Assembly: GCA_020073015.1 (NCBI GenBank)
Contig: JAIQFZ010000030.1
Span: forward strand, 1-64,000
DNA from: Terriglobia bacterium
Lineage (GTDB): Bacteria > Acidobacteriota > Terriglobia > Terriglobales > Acidobacteriaceae
DNA: 64,000 bases
Direction of reading: 5' to 3'
A program made the translations under genes and the position numbers. Of this stretch, positions 53,283 to 62,818 are shown piece after piece; positions within the stretch are counted from its first letter, which is position 1, and every line of letters begins with the position of its first letter. Below the pieces are notes generated by a model. The model did not search any database. It was given only the letters and a program-made list of their open reading frames with translations, and had not been told where the DNA came from.

Positions 53283-54260
53283 TCATTTCGTCGGCTGCAG
53301 CGGATTGCGACCACGGACCGAGATAGGCAACTCGGCTACATGCAGGTCCTCGAGTCCCATAGCCTCAAACCAGCGGAATACCTGCTCGTAGGTATGTTTC
53401 GACTGGTACTTGGGGGAATACCAGTCAAAGGTGTCGAGCATGCGTGCTTCCGGCTCTTTCTGACGGTTCACGGGAAACACGTGGTGGATCGCACCGGCCA
53501 CCGGCCCTCCTACGACTGGCACTCGCCGCAACCCCTGGTCCAGGTGATAGAAGAACGGCACCGCGATTCTAAGGATGCCGTGCAGCGTCTCGGGCCTCAT
53601 CTTGTGCGTGTAGCGCCGCCAAAAATCGCTGAAGCGATACCACTTGTTGTATCCGCTATACAGCCACACGGCCAGAACGCCACCCGGCTTGAGGTACTTG
53701 GCCAGCGCCTTCACCGCAGCTTCGCAATCCGGCGTGTGATGGAGGACCCCCATGCTGTAGATAATATCGAAGCTCTGCGCAGCAAACGGCAGCGCGAAAA
53801 CGTCTGCCTGGAGGGCAACGAACTCGCGGCTGGCCAAATTCCTGGCGGCCACTTCCGCAGCTGCGCTCAGATCGATGCCCACCACCCGGCCTCCCCAGCG
53901 GGTCGCAACCTCGGCAAAGCGGCCCATCCCGCAACCCACGTCCAGCACCAACTTGCCTTTCAGCTCTTCGGGCCGCAAGCCCGTCTTCATCAGGAAATGC
54001 TGCTCGGACTCGCGGACCTCGTCGTGATCAAGCTGAGTTTTGTGATAGCGGTGCCACTGAAAACCAAAACTGGCCGCATAGTGCTGCGCGTCCACAAAGC
54101 GCACAATCCCGTTTACCTTCGGATACGCGCGCTGGCACGCGGGACACACAAACCCTCCCGATTGGTCGCTTTCCAATCGCGCGTCGCAGTGCAGGCAACG
54201 CAGGATCGCCTGCAAATCAGCGGACAGGGGTGACTGCACCTGTTCTTCCGTAATGGGCAT
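53283..54260 (-). CDS. SAM-dependent methyltransferase with N-terminal zinc ribbon
   Basis: The 325-residue protein has four cysteines at 22, 25, 39 and 42 (LRCLHCDARL ... GFVCPACQRAY) forming a Trm112-like zinc ribbon, then SAM motif I KLVLDVGCGMGRFAEV (103-118) and IIYSMGVLHHTPD as motif IV. The C-terminal portion has SGYNKWYRFSDFWRRY and is basic. This architecture is common in surface-polysaccharide clusters, where the enzyme O-methylates a sugar. It overlaps the upstream ligase-like gene by 44 nt. Confidence 0.85.
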   Translation of the reverse strand: MPITEEQVQSPLSADLQAILRCLHCDARLESDQSGGFVCPACQRAYPKVNGIVRFVDAQHYAASFGFQWHRYHKTQLDHDEVRESEQHFLMKTGLRPEELKGKLVLDVGCGMGRFAEVATRWGGRVVGIDLSAAAEVAARNLASREFVALQADVFALPFAAQSFDIIYSMGVLHHTPDCEAAVKALAKYLKPGGVLAVWLYSGYNKWYRFSDFWRRYTHKMRPETLHGILRIAVPFFYHLDQGLRRVPVVGGPVAGAIHHVFPVNRQKEPEARMLDTFDWYSPKYQSKHTYEQVFRWFEAMGLEDLHVAELPISVRGRNPLQPTK

Positions 54261-55566
54261 AAACCTCCAGGAAATGGTGTGGCTTCGACGCGGGCGGAAC
54301 CGCGCCCTGTTCTTGTTCTGTCTCTTTCACGGTTTGCAGCAACGTCGCGGTAAACGCTACCGCGAAGAACGGGAAGAACTGGTAGGCTTCGGGCGCGAAC
54401 GAGGCGCCCACCACGAAGCCGATCAGCGAACTTTGCAGGGCGCCCACGAACAGAACCGTGTGCTCGTCAAGGTTCTTCGTCTTGCGCAGAATGCGGAGGT
54501 TCCTGAAACCCCGGCCGAAAAACCACAGATAGAGAATGAGCGCGGGAATGCCGCCTTCCACGCAAATCTGCAGATAGGTCATGTGCACTTCATGCCAGAT
54601 CAGGGAGTAGGTCATGAAGTTGTTCACACCGATCCCGAGAATCGGATAATTCTCGATGCCCTCGATGGCGCGCTCCATTAGGTACTTGCGGTCCTCGTAC
54701 GATCCGTAGGCCGACTGATCGGTAGAACTGTCGCCCGACAAAGCGCTAAAGCGGTCATAGAGCTTGCCACCCGCGGTCGCCATGATCAGCACGCCAAGCA
54801 CGCCGGTGGCCACGATCAGGTAAAAGCGCTTCCCCTTAATCCCGAAATAGTAGAGGGCAAAACTGCCGGAGATGACGAGGTCGATAAACCCAGCGCGGGA
54901 TGCGGTCAAGAAAATTGTCACCGCCATAATCAGCATCCCGAAAAGCCAAAGCGATTTGATGAGCCTGGTCTTGGCGGTCAGCATGAAGGCCAGCGCGAAG
55001 GGCAGCGTCAGTACAACGGCGAACGCCAGGTCATTCGGGTTGGAGTAGATGCCGCCGATCACACCCTCCAGGCGTGGCTGGCTGTGGCCCTTGATGATGG
55101 AGACTGCGCAAATGACCACCACGGAAGCGGTCTGGATGTAGATGATGCGCCGCAAACGGTCGAAGGTCGTGACCAGCAGGAAAGTGAGGACCCAGGCCAC
55201 GAACACCTTGGAAAAATCGATGGTGTGGGTAACCGCGCCACCCTTCCAGACCGGAGAAAGAAAGGCGCTGAGAAAAAGCAAGCCCACCATGGCCAAAAGC
55301 AGTTTCGCTTCTTTAGGCACATCCTTGAAGGTGCGCTTGGTTCGGCCCTGGCTCTGGAACAGCCCCCATATCGCCAGAATGGCGGTAATCTTGGCCAAAG
55401 GAAAGTACCTCAAGCCCGGAACCCAATCCTCTGGCCGGGCGCAGTAGACCACAAAGAAACTGCTCAGCCAGAAGAAGGCAGTCTTGGTGGGATCCACGAC
55501 CGGCAGAATCCTCCGCCTGCTCAGGATGTCCGTTGCTGTCGCGGTTCCACTATCGCCGATGGCCAC
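54217..55566 (-). CDS. O-antigen ligase-like / Wzy-type membrane protein, XrtA-associated type
   Basis: The 449-residue protein has about ten to twelve hydrophobic segments and a large loop around residues 250-340 containing SLIWHEVHMTYLQI, the His-rich periplasmic loop typical of the O-antigen ligase family. The N-terminal VYCARPEDWVPGLRYFPLAK recalls the putative O-glycosylation ligase of exosortase-A systems. It would join or polymerise polymer units from the lipid carrier in the periplasm. ATG55566 begins an operon overlap with the methyltransferase (54217-54260). Confidence 0.82.
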   Translation of the reverse strand: MAIGDSGTATATDILSRRRILPVVDPTKTAFFWLSSFFVVYCARPEDWVPGLRYFPLAKITAILAIWGLFQSQGRTKRTFKDVPKEAKLLLAMVGLLFLSAFLSPVWKGGAVTHTIDFSKVFVAWVLTFLLVTTFDRLRRIIYIQTASVVVICAVSIIKGHSQPRLEGVIGGIYSNPNDLAFAVVLTLPFALAFMLTAKTRLIKSLWLFGMLIMAVTIFLTASRAGFIDLVISGSFALYYFGIKGKRFYLIVATGVLGVLIMATAGGKLYDRFSALSGDSSTDQSAYGSYEDRKYLMERAIEGIENYPILGIGVNNFMTYSLIWHEVHMTYLQICVEGGIPALILYLWFFGRGFRNLRILRKTKNLDEHTVLFVGALQSSLIGFVVGASFAPEAYQFFPFFAVAFTATLLQTVKETEQEQGAVPPASKPHHFLEVYAHYGRTGAVTPVR

Positions 55567-55584
55567 AAAGTCCTCTCTTCTTCT

Positions 55585-56823
55585 TCATGCCGTGCGCACC
55601 GGAACCGAGTTCGCCGTCGAAGACCGTTTCTCTATTACTGATCGCAAGATTCCGTTGAACCGCTCGCCAATCGCCGGCCAGTCGTACCGGGCCGCTGTCT
55701 CCGCTGCCGCCTTTTCATAGCGGCGGCGCAGTTCGCGGTCCCTCAGCAGCATGATCACGGCATGAGCAAACGACTTGCCGTCGTCGGCCAGCATGAGGTC
55801 GCGGCCGTGACGCACATCCAGACCTTCGGCGCCCACCGTGGTCGAGACCACGGCCTTCGCCGTCGCCATCGCTTCGTAAATCTTGAGCCGAGTCCCGCCT
55901 CCAATCCGCAAGGGCACAATGACTACGGCCGACTGCCGCAAATGCTCCACGACCGAGGGAACCCGTCCGGTCACTTCGACCACATCCGAAGCCCATTTCT
56001 GCACCCGGCGGTCCGGGTTGCGGCCCACAATGCGGAAGCGCGCTTCCGGCACCTCAGCCCGGATATCCGGCCAGATCTCGCGACAGAAATACTCCACGCC
56101 GTCCACATTCGGCTCCCAGTCCATGGCGCCGACAAAAGTGATGAGCGGCGTAGGCTCGGGCGCACCGGGGTCGGGTTGGTATTGTGCGAGATCGACGCCG
56201 GTGGGAATCACGGTGACGTGGCTGGGGTCGACCCACTCCGTCATCAACGTGCGGTCGTTTTCTGAGACGGCGACGACGTGGTGAAACTTGCGGACCTCGA
56301 TCTGTTCGTAGCGCAGCATCTTCTGGAACTCCATGCGGTACATCGTCTTCTTGACAGGATTGGTCGCGGTCGCGGCATGGCGGCGCCAGATTTCGCTTTC
56401 CACGTTGTGCTCAAAAAGCACGCTGGGGATGGTGAGGTGGCCCGGGAAGTTTACGGCAGCATCGAGAAAATCGCAGACGGCTACATCGAAGCGTTGCTCG
56501 CGGAACCAGGTGCGGATCTGGTCCTGCACCTTCAAACAGGCAAAGCGGCTGACCGCGTAGGGGGGCTGTACCGTCAGGTGCGCCAGATAGTCGACGCCCC
56601 GGGCAACGCCGGAAAGGTCGCGCTTGCCCGTGCAGACGGCGATGGAGCCGGGCAGGTACCGTTGCAGTTCGCCCTCGTACACGTCGTCGGGCTTGCCTCC
56701 GTAGTACGAGTAAAACGTAAGGTCGTGGTGCGCGGCGAGATATCGCAAGACGTGGAACGTGCGGATATTGCCGCCGCTGTGCACGGGCAGGAGCTTATCG
56801 GCTTTGACCCAGAGGATCCTCAT
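55585..56823 (-). CDS. family 4 glycosyltransferase (XrtA-locus type)
   Basis: The 412-residue protein starts MRILWVKADKLLPVHSGGNI and continues with TFYSYYGGKPDDVYEG; this long polar N-terminus with HSGG is the form found in glycosyltransferases of XrtA/EpsH-type loci. The donor part has VAVSENDRTLM, TFVGAMDWEPNVDGVEYF, IVVGRNPDRRVQ-like IVGRNPDRRVQKW and RIGGGTRLKIYEAMATAKAV, as in GT4. It is followed by the ligase gene after 18 nt. The sugar is unknown. Confidence 0.87.
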   Translation of the reverse strand: MRILWVKADKLLPVHSGGNIRTFHVLRYLAAHHDLTFYSYYGGKPDDVYEGELQRYLPGSIAVCTGKRDLSGVARGVDYLAHLTVQPPYAVSRFACLKVQDQIRTWFREQRFDVAVCDFLDAAVNFPGHLTIPSVLFEHNVESEIWRRHAATATNPVKKTMYRMEFQKMLRYEQIEVRKFHHVVAVSENDRTLMTEWVDPSHVTVIPTGVDLAQYQPDPGAPEPTPLITFVGAMDWEPNVDGVEYFCREIWPDIRAEVPEARFRIVGRNPDRRVQKWASDVVEVTGRVPSVVEHLRQSAVVIVPLRIGGGTRLKIYEAMATAKAVVSTTVGAEGLDVRHGRDLMLADDGKSFAHAVIMLLRDRELRRRYEKAAAETAARYDWPAIGERFNGILRSVIEKRSSTANSVPVRTA

Positions 56824-56829
56824 ACCCGG

Positions 56830-57951
56830 TCAGCGGACCCAAGCCGCCTTTCTGCCCGTGACAAAGTTGATGAAGGCAACCAGGGCGGCACAATTGAGTA
56901 CGACGAACGTGCGCGCGGGATCAGCAATGCGCGAAAGCGGTCCAATCTTTACGCCTGCGATCGCCACCAGGCTCAACGCGTAAAAGCCGAGTTGCGCGAT
57001 AAGGGCAGCACGATACAGCGGCTGGCGCAGGAACAGCGACGCCACCAGCAGCACCAGGAGTGCGAACGGGACTGCCAGGCGCGAGAGCTTGTGGCTGATG
57101 AATTCAAAGCGGATCGGATTCTTCGAGGTGAGCAGCCAGGGCGCCAGCTGCAGCAACTGGTAGTTGCCGCTGAGGGTTCGGACCTTGCGCGCAAACTCGC
57201 GCCTCCCCCCGAGGTCGGGTGAATCCCAGGCGCGGGCGCGGGAGTCGAAAATCACCCGCGCTCCCTGGCGCACGATCTGCATGGGCAAAAGAACATCATC
57301 GAGGATGGTGCCCTCGGGCAAGGGCTCGAGCAAGCTGCGCCGCGCGCAATAGATCGCGCCGGTGGTGCCGGCCACGGATCCGGATGCAGATTCCAGATCA
57401 CGAATCTTTTTTTCGATGCGCCAGTACAAGCCCGTTCCCTTTCCCGTCTCCCCCGTGGCTGGATCGCCTAACATCAGTTCCCCGCTGGCGGCCCCGACGC
57501 CAGGATCGGCGAAGTTTTCAATCAGCAAACGCAACGCCCCCGGTTCGATCCACTGGCGGGCGTCAGTGAACAAGAGCACTTCTCCGCTCGCCAGCCGGAC
57601 GGCGTCATTCAGTCCAGCCGCCTTGCCTTGTGATACCGCTTTCATCACCGTGCGCACGCGCCCGCCGCGGGCAAACGCCTCGAGAATTGCCCCCGTGCCA
57701 TCGCTCGAACCGTCGGAAACCACCACGACCTCGAGCTTGGTTTCCGGGTAGTCGAGCGCCAGCAGGTTTTCCAGCTTGCGAGCGACGATTGCCTCCTCGT
57801 TTCGTACGACCATCACCGCCGATACCGCCGGCTCTCCCGGACTCCGGCGAACGGGCCGCGGCGACCACCGGCTGCGCAGCCACAACCACACGGGATACCC
57901 CAGATACGAGTAGCCAATCAAGGCGGCGGCGATCCAAAACAGCCATTTCAT
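56830..57951 (-). CDS. family 2 glycosyltransferase with membrane anchor
   Basis: The 373-residue protein has an N-terminal hydrophobic segment (about 3-20), then a GT-A domain with VSAVMVVRNEEAIVARKL, VVVVSDGSSDGTG, LLFTDARQWI and RRSLLEPLPEGTILDDVLL. Three or four C-terminal hydrophobic segments (about 285-365) tether it. This resembles processive or bacterial-cellulose-type GT2 enzymes. It starts inside the stop of the sugar transferase (ATGA, 57948-57951). A glycan chain elongation role is likely. Confidence 0.87.
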   Translation of the reverse strand: MKWLFWIAAALIGYSYLGYPVWLWLRSRWSPRPVRRSPGEPAVSAVMVVRNEEAIVARKLENLLALDYPETKLEVVVVSDGSSDGTGAILEAFARGGRVRTVMKAVSQGKAAGLNDAVRLASGEVLLFTDARQWIEPGALRLLIENFADPGVGAASGELMLGDPATGETGKGTGLYWRIEKKIRDLESASGSVAGTTGAIYCARRSLLEPLPEGTILDDVLLPMQIVRQGARVIFDSRARAWDSPDLGGRREFARKVRTLSGNYQLLQLAPWLLTSKNPIRFEFISHKLSRLAVPFALLVLLVASLFLRQPLYRAALIAQLGFYALSLVAIAGVKIGPLSRIADPARTFVVLNCAALVAFINFVTGRKAAWVR

Positions 57952-59321
57952 TGCGCGCCCCGGCGCAACAAGACGATCTTGACGGTCAGGAACATGATCA
58001 GCAGATCGAAACCGATCGACGCGTTCTTGATGTAGTACAGGTCGTACTGAAGCTTCTCCCGCGAGTCCTCAATGGTGCTGCCGTATTTGTACTTGACCTG
58101 CGCCCACCCGGTCAGACCAGGCCGGACCATGTGCCGCACCCCGTAATACGGAATCTCCTTCGACAGCCACTCGATGAACTCCGGACGTTCCGGCCGCGGC
58201 CCGACGAATGCCATGTCACCCTTGAGTACGCACCAGAGCTGCGGGATTTCGTCGAGGCGCGAGGAGCGGAGGAACTTTCCGACGCGGGTAACGCGGGGAT
58301 CGTTGTCGCCCGCCCACTTCGGACCGCTGGCCGCTTCGGCATCCTGGCGCATGGTGCGGAACTTCACCACCTTGAAAACCCGCCCACCCTTGCCGACGCG
58401 AGTCTGCGTGTAAAACACGGGCCCCCGGGAATCGGCGCGGATGGCCAGAATGATCAAAGGGATCAGGGGAGCCGCCAGGATCAGCCCGAGAAGCGAAATT
58501 GCGATCGAGATCACACGGCGCACAACGATAAACGCTGTGCTACGGCGGAAGCCCTCGCTGAACACGAGCCAGCTCGGATAGAGATTGTCGACTTCGATCT
58601 TGCCGGAGATCTTCTCGAGCCAGGAGGTTGCCTCCTCAATCTTGACACCCTGCATGCGCAGTTGGAGCAGTTCTGGCATCGGAATGGTGCCACGACGGTC
58701 GGGCATGGCAACGATGACGCGGTGGACTTTCTGCTTGTTGACCACGTCCATCAGGTGAGCAGCCACCGATTCGCGCGTTACTGCACCTTCGAGTTTGCCC
58801 GTCCAACTCGCGACCTCGACGCCGATCTCTGGATCCTTGCGCAGCCCTTGCACAACGCGCTGCGCACGCTCGCCTGTGCCCAGAACATAGACCCGCTCGA
58901 CCAGAATCGGCAACTGCACCAGCCAGCCGTAGCCGAGGCGCCATCCGAAAAGGGCAAAGGTCAGGATGACCAGTCCCAGCGCCGACGAGCCGCCGCCCAG
59001 CAGGAAGTCGGGACGGACATAGCTGATACCAGCCATCACGAAGGCCAATAGGCCCGGCACCATGAGCAAGCGGAAATAGAGTTCACCCCGGGTATTCAAC
59101 CGGGCGGTATCGTAGAGATCGAACCAGTGCGAGCACAGCAACACCACCCCGGTGACCACGAACAGCTTGATGTATCCACCCTCGTAGTTCAGCACCAGGT
59201 AACTATCTTCCCGAAGCTCGAGCACGGCCGCCAGCAGGAACGAAGTCCAAACGATGAGGGCCTCTCCTATCAGCAGGATGAGTGTTCGAATCGGGTAATA
59301 GACATTGAAGAGCCGGATCAA
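57948..59321 (-). CDS. polyprenyl-phosphate sugar-1-phosphate transferase (EPS initiation)
   Basis: The 457-residue enzyme has five N-terminal membrane segments and a CoA-binding-like middle (ERVYVLGTGERAQR). Its C-terminal bacterial sugar transferase domain contains KVVKFRTMRQDAEA, LRSSRLDEIPQLW, GPRPERPEF and VRPGLTGWAQVKYKYG. It transfers hexose-1-phosphate from a nucleotide-sugar to undecaprenyl phosphate, starting repeat-unit synthesis. The ending LQYDLYYIKNASIGFDLLIM followed by LLRRGAQ matches the version found in exosortase-A loci. It is the first committed enzyme of the operon. Confidence 0.92.
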   Translation of the reverse strand: MIRLFNVYYPIRTLILLIGEALIVWTSFLLAAVLELREDSYLVLNYEGGYIKLFVVTGVVLLCSHWFDLYDTARLNTRGELYFRLLMVPGLLAFVMAGISYVRPDFLLGGGSSALGLVILTFALFGWRLGYGWLVQLPILVERVYVLGTGERAQRVVQGLRKDPEIGVEVASWTGKLEGAVTRESVAAHLMDVVNKQKVHRVIVAMPDRRGTIPMPELLQLRMQGVKIEEATSWLEKISGKIEVDNLYPSWLVFSEGFRRSTAFIVVRRVISIAISLLGLILAAPLIPLIILAIRADSRGPVFYTQTRVGKGGRVFKVVKFRTMRQDAEAASGPKWAGDNDPRVTRVGKFLRSSRLDEIPQLWCVLKGDMAFVGPRPERPEFIEWLSKEIPYYGVRHMVRPGLTGWAQVKYKYGSTIEDSREKLQYDLYYIKNASIGFDLLIMFLTVKIVLLRRGAQ

Positions 59322-59341
59322 TTTTGACCTCGGTTCATCTC

Positions 59342-60235
59342 TCAGGCGTGGCTGCTCACGGCCTCGCCATAGTAGTACTTCGATCGCTCAAGTCTTCCGG
59401 AAGGCGCGCCGTTGAGAATCACGCCCAGCAACAGTTTGTCCTGGAACTCTTCCCGGGCTCGGCGAGCCAGGTCGGAAGGCGTCACGTTGGACCGCACCAC
59501 CATGAGCACGCCATCGCAGAAATTCGCAAGCAACGTGGAGTCGGCGACCGGAATGACCGGCGGTGTGTCCATGATGATCCAGTCGAACATCGGTTCGACG
59601 CGTTGCAACAGAAGCTTGAGCCGGCCGTTGGTCAGTAACTCGGACGCGCTGGAAGCGAGGCGGCCGGCCGGGAGGAAGAACAGGTTCTCCATCGGGCCAC
59701 GCTGCAGCACGGAGAATTCGTCGCATTCGCCCAGCAGGTAGTCGGAGAGTCCGGGGGTTTGCGGAGCTCCGAGGTGGCGGTGCATGCCTGGGCTGCGCAA
59801 GTCGGCGTCGATGATTAGAGCGCGGCGGCCGTGTTGCCGCACCATGACCTGGCCGAGGTTGGCAGTAACAAACGACTTCCCTTCTTTGGGCAGCGCGCTG
59901 GTCACCATCAGCCGTTTGAGCGGCATTTTCTCTCGGATCTGGTAGAGCCGCGACCGCAGTGTGCGGAACGCTTCGGCCCCGATGCGATTCTCGTCGTCCT
60001 GGAAAAACAGCATGGTGCGCGGGTCTGGAGTCCAGTTGGTCTGTGGACAGCGGGCCAGCAAGGTTTCGTAGGTAAATCCGGCAGCCATCGCGGGCACACT
60101 GGCGACGCGCTGCTCCAGCGGCGGCATGCTCACGGGCTGCACTTCGGGTGGGGCGAGGGTTGTTTCGACATGCCCCCCCATGGAAGTTGCTCTTTCCTGT
60201 TCGGCGCGTTTCAAAGCGTCATGGATGCGGCTCAT
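59342..60235 (-). CDS. BY-kinase-like tyrosine autokinase (Wzc/CpsD cytosolic domain)
   Basis: The 297-residue protein begins MSRIHDALKRAEQER. It has Walker A SALPKEGKS (113-121), Walker A' ALIIDADLR (139-147) and Walker B WIIMDTPPV (~215-223), and EAFRTLRSRL just before. Three adjacent Tyr residues (287-289) close to the C-terminus are likely autophosphorylation sites. It regulates polymer length and export with the Wzc-like protein encoded upstream. The stop-start overlap is ATGA with the ATPase gene (60232-60235). Confidence 0.9.
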   Translation of the reverse strand: MSRIHDALKRAEQERATSMGGHVETTLAPPEVQPVSMPPLEQRVASVPAMAAGFTYETLLARCPQTNWTPDPRTMLFFQDDENRIGAEAFRTLRSRLYQIREKMPLKRLMVTSALPKEGKSFVTANLGQVMVRQHGRRALIIDADLRSPGMHRHLGAPQTPGLSDYLLGECDEFSVLQRGPMENLFFLPAGRLASSASELLTNGRLKLLLQRVEPMFDWIIMDTPPVIPVADSTLLANFCDGVLMVVRSNVTPSDLARRAREEFQDKLLLGVILNGAPSGRLERSKYYYGEAVSSHA

Positions 60236-61191
60236 AGTTTCCTTTCCTTGGAAAGATCTTGTTCGGATTGGCGCAAGCGGTCCGCGAGGGTTGCCAAAGT
60301 TCGTAGAGCTTCGACCAGATCAAATTTTTCCGCGCCCACCACCCGAGGAACCACCGGAGTCATGGCCGCGGCTGCGTTTCCGTCGGACAAGTCGAAATCG
60401 CGCGCCACGGAATCCACCATTTCGGTGGCCACAGTTTTCCTCTGGTCAACGAAAGCGCTCACCAGGCAGTGCTCGCACAGGAGGTTGATGACGCGCGGGA
60501 TCCCGGCGGAGTAGCGATAGAGCGCCATCAAGGCTTCCGGTTCGAAGATCGGTTCGCCGTTGGAACCGGCGATACGCAAACGCTGGTGGACGTACGCCTG
60601 AGTCTCCTCCACATTGAAAGCATGGGTTTTCGCCCGCAACGTCAGGCGCTGGCGCAACTGGCGTAACTGGGGCTGCTTGAGACGGTGCTCCAGTTCCGGT
60701 TGCCCGACCAAAACGATCTGGAGCAGCTTCTCGGTGAAGGTCTCCAGATTGGTCAGCATGCGGATCTCTTCCAGCACTTCGTCGGAAAGATTCTGGGCTT
60801 CGTCGATCACGAGCACGGCCGTTTCGCCGGCGCGGTAGCGGTCGAGCAGCCAGTTGTAGAGTCGCTGCAGGATCTGGCTCTTCGATTTGGTATCGCAGGG
60901 AATCCCGAAATCGGCCATCATGAAATCCAGCAGCTGCGGGACATCCATGCGCGAATTGAAAATGAACGCGGTGGCCACCTGCTGGAGACGGAGCCACTCC
61001 ATCAGTTTATTGATCAGCGTGGTCTTGCCCGTGCCCACCTCGCCCGTCAGCAACACGAAACCTTTGCGGCTCTGGATACCATAGGTCAGGCAGGCGAGTG
61101 CCTCTTCGGTATGCCGCGTCAGAAACAGATAACGCGGATCCGGATTGACGTTGAACGGGTTTGCCCGAAGGCCAAAAAAATCTTTATACAT
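60232..61191 (-). CDS. XrtA-system-associated AAA ATPase (ExeA/GspA-like)
   Basis: The 319-residue protein begins MYKDFFGLRANPFNVNPDP, as usual for this ATPase family, with Walker A GEVGTGKTT (50-58), Walker B VLVIDEAQ (126-133) and sensor-type LVGQPELEHRL and HAFNVEET. The protein ends in a Glu/Arg-rich helix. It belongs to the putative secretion ATPases found next to the Wzc-like and kinase genes of exosortase-A loci, role not well established. It is located in the cytosol, possibly energising export. It begins 9 nt after the chain-length gene. Confidence 0.9.
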   Translation of the reverse strand: MYKDFFGLRANPFNVNPDPRYLFLTRHTEEALACLTYGIQSRKGFVLLTGEVGTGKTTLINKLMEWLRLQQVATAFIFNSRMDVPQLLDFMMADFGIPCDTKSKSQILQRLYNWLLDRYRAGETAVLVIDEAQNLSDEVLEEIRMLTNLETFTEKLLQIVLVGQPELEHRLKQPQLRQLRQRLTLRAKTHAFNVEETQAYVHQRLRIAGSNGEPIFEPEALMALYRYSAGIPRVINLLCEHCLVSAFVDQRKTVATEMVDSVARDFDLSDGNAAAAMTPVVPRVVGAEKFDLVEALRTLATLADRLRQSEQDLSKERKL

Positions 61192-61200
61192 AGGCTCGCG

Positions 61201-62793
61201 TTAGACCTCGATCCTCTCCTGATCTTTCGGGGCGGGGCCATCGCGGTGTCCCCAGAAGCTGCGGCGTCCGTCGCCACTGTCCGATGTTTCCTCCTCGTCG
61301 GCCACCCAGGGCACAGAGACCAGCAACGGCAGATCCATGACTGCGGCCGCGTCCTTCTCGGTGCGGATGGACTTATCGCGAAGTTCGAGCCAGATGGCAA
61401 TGGCCAGACCCAGGGCAAAGCCAGCGCCCAAGCCGCCTCCGGCAAATAAGGGGCGGTTGGGGAAACTCGGAGAATCGGGCAGACCAGCCGGGTTCAGAAT
61501 CCGCATCTGTTCGCCCTGTTGCTGGTTCTCCATATTGGTGGCCAGCTCCGAGGAGCTCTTCTTGGCAAGCAGGTCGCGGTAGAAACTCTGGGCATTATCG
61601 TAGTCGCGGGTAATCAGCTTGTACTGCTCCTCGATGCCCGGGCTCATGGCGGTGCGGCTCTGGTAAACGTTGATCTGGCTCTGCAGTCTCTTCTGGTCGC
61701 CCGTCGCCTGCTCAATCACGCCCTGATACTGGTGGATCTGAAGACGAAGCTGGCGGATCTCGGGCGGCTCGGCGGCGCCGTTCTTATCGGAGGTATCGGT
61801 GGCATTGGCCGCGGCAGCGTTCACCTGCTCGAGTTTCTTCTGCACCTGGGCGATGTCGGCTTTGGTCTTGATGACGTCCGGGTGGTCGGGCGTGTATCGG
61901 GCCTGCAACTGCAGCAATTGCGACTGCAGAACGTCCAACTGCTGTTGCAGCGTCTGCGGGTTGGTACTGGACTGCGAGCTCTTCCAGGCAGCCAATTGCT
62001 GCGCCAGCATGCTTTCGGTGTACGCCTTATCCTGCTGGGCGCGGCTGAGGGTCTGGGTGGTGGCATCCAGCTGCGAGTTCAGCGACATCAGGACGCGCAC
62101 ATTGTTATCGGCATCCCCGGGCAACTGGCCCATGTACTGTCTCTTGAAGGCGGCGAGCTTGGCATCTCGCTCATCCAGATCCCGCTTGGCATCCTCCAGT
62201 TGGCGGGTCAGAAAATCGGTTGTGCCCTGGGAAGCCTCGGCGCGCGTGCGGAGGTTCTCTTCCAGAATAAGCGAGGTCATCTCATTGCAGATCTGCTGCG
62301 CTCGTTTTGCGTTACTGTCGGTGTAGGCGACGTAGAAGCCGGGCAGAGGCTCGGCGTTGGCACTCGGCTTAGAAGCCTTCTTGGGAGAGCCCACCTTGGC
62401 GGCGGCCGAACTGATGGCGGTTATCACTGGTTGGACCGTCATGTTGGCCTGAATGTCGCTGATGAGCTTGCTTTGTTCTTCGGGCTTGGAAATGCCGAGG
62501 CGCTCCACCACGGGGCGCAGACGGTTCACGCTCAGCACCTGCTGCTGCAGGGTGGCAATGCGCTGGGTAAAGTCGGCCGTAATGACCGGCTTCACGTAAT
62601 TGTCGGGCACCCTTTGCCCTTCCACCAAAACCAGGGACTGGGACGTGTATTTGGGCGGGAACGCGTACGAAACCAGAAATCCCGCCAGCGGGGCAAGCAG
62701 CGCCGGAATCAAGATGACCTTGAGGCGCCGCCGTACCATCGCCAGATAATCGTCCATTGTCAGTTCGCGATTCTCAATCATTCTGTTCACCAT
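61201..62793 (-). CDS. Wzc/GumC-like chain-length determinant (XrtA type)
   Basis: The 530-residue inner-membrane protein has an N-terminal Wzz domain: DDYLAMVRRRLKVILIP then a first membrane helix (about 26-46) and PKYTSQSLVLVEG. A long periplasmic coiled coil covers about 200-420, rich in Gln/Leu/Ala (LEQVNAAA, LQLQARYTPDHPDVIKTK). A second membrane helix is near 460-482, followed by a short cytosolic end (SIRTEKDAAAVMDLPLLVSV). No kinase domain; the kinase is a separate downstream gene. The start is placed at ATG62793 (ATG62781 is possible, with GGTGA upstream). The upstream frame overlaps the barrel gene and is excluded. Confidence 0.87.
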   Translation of the reverse strand: MVNRMIENRELTMDDYLAMVRRRLKVILIPALLAPLAGFLVSYAFPPKYTSQSLVLVEGQRVPDNYVKPVITADFTQRIATLQQQVLSVNRLRPVVERLGISKPEEQSKLISDIQANMTVQPVITAISSAAAKVGSPKKASKPSANAEPLPGFYVAYTDSNAKRAQQICNEMTSLILEENLRTRAEASQGTTDFLTRQLEDAKRDLDERDAKLAAFKRQYMGQLPGDADNNVRVLMSLNSQLDATTQTLSRAQQDKAYTESMLAQQLAAWKSSQSSTNPQTLQQQLDVLQSQLLQLQARYTPDHPDVIKTKADIAQVQKKLEQVNAAAANATDTSDKNGAAEPPEIRQLRLQIHQYQGVIEQATGDQKRLQSQINVYQSRTAMSPGIEEQYKLITRDYDNAQSFYRDLLAKKSSSELATNMENQQQGEQMRILNPAGLPDSPSFPNRPLFAGGGLGAGFALGLAIAIWLELRDKSIRTEKDAAAVMDLPLLVSVPWVADEEETSDSGDGRRSFWGHRDGPAPKDQERIEV

Positions 62794-62818
62794 TCCAGCC
62801 GCTGGAAGCGGCTCCGTG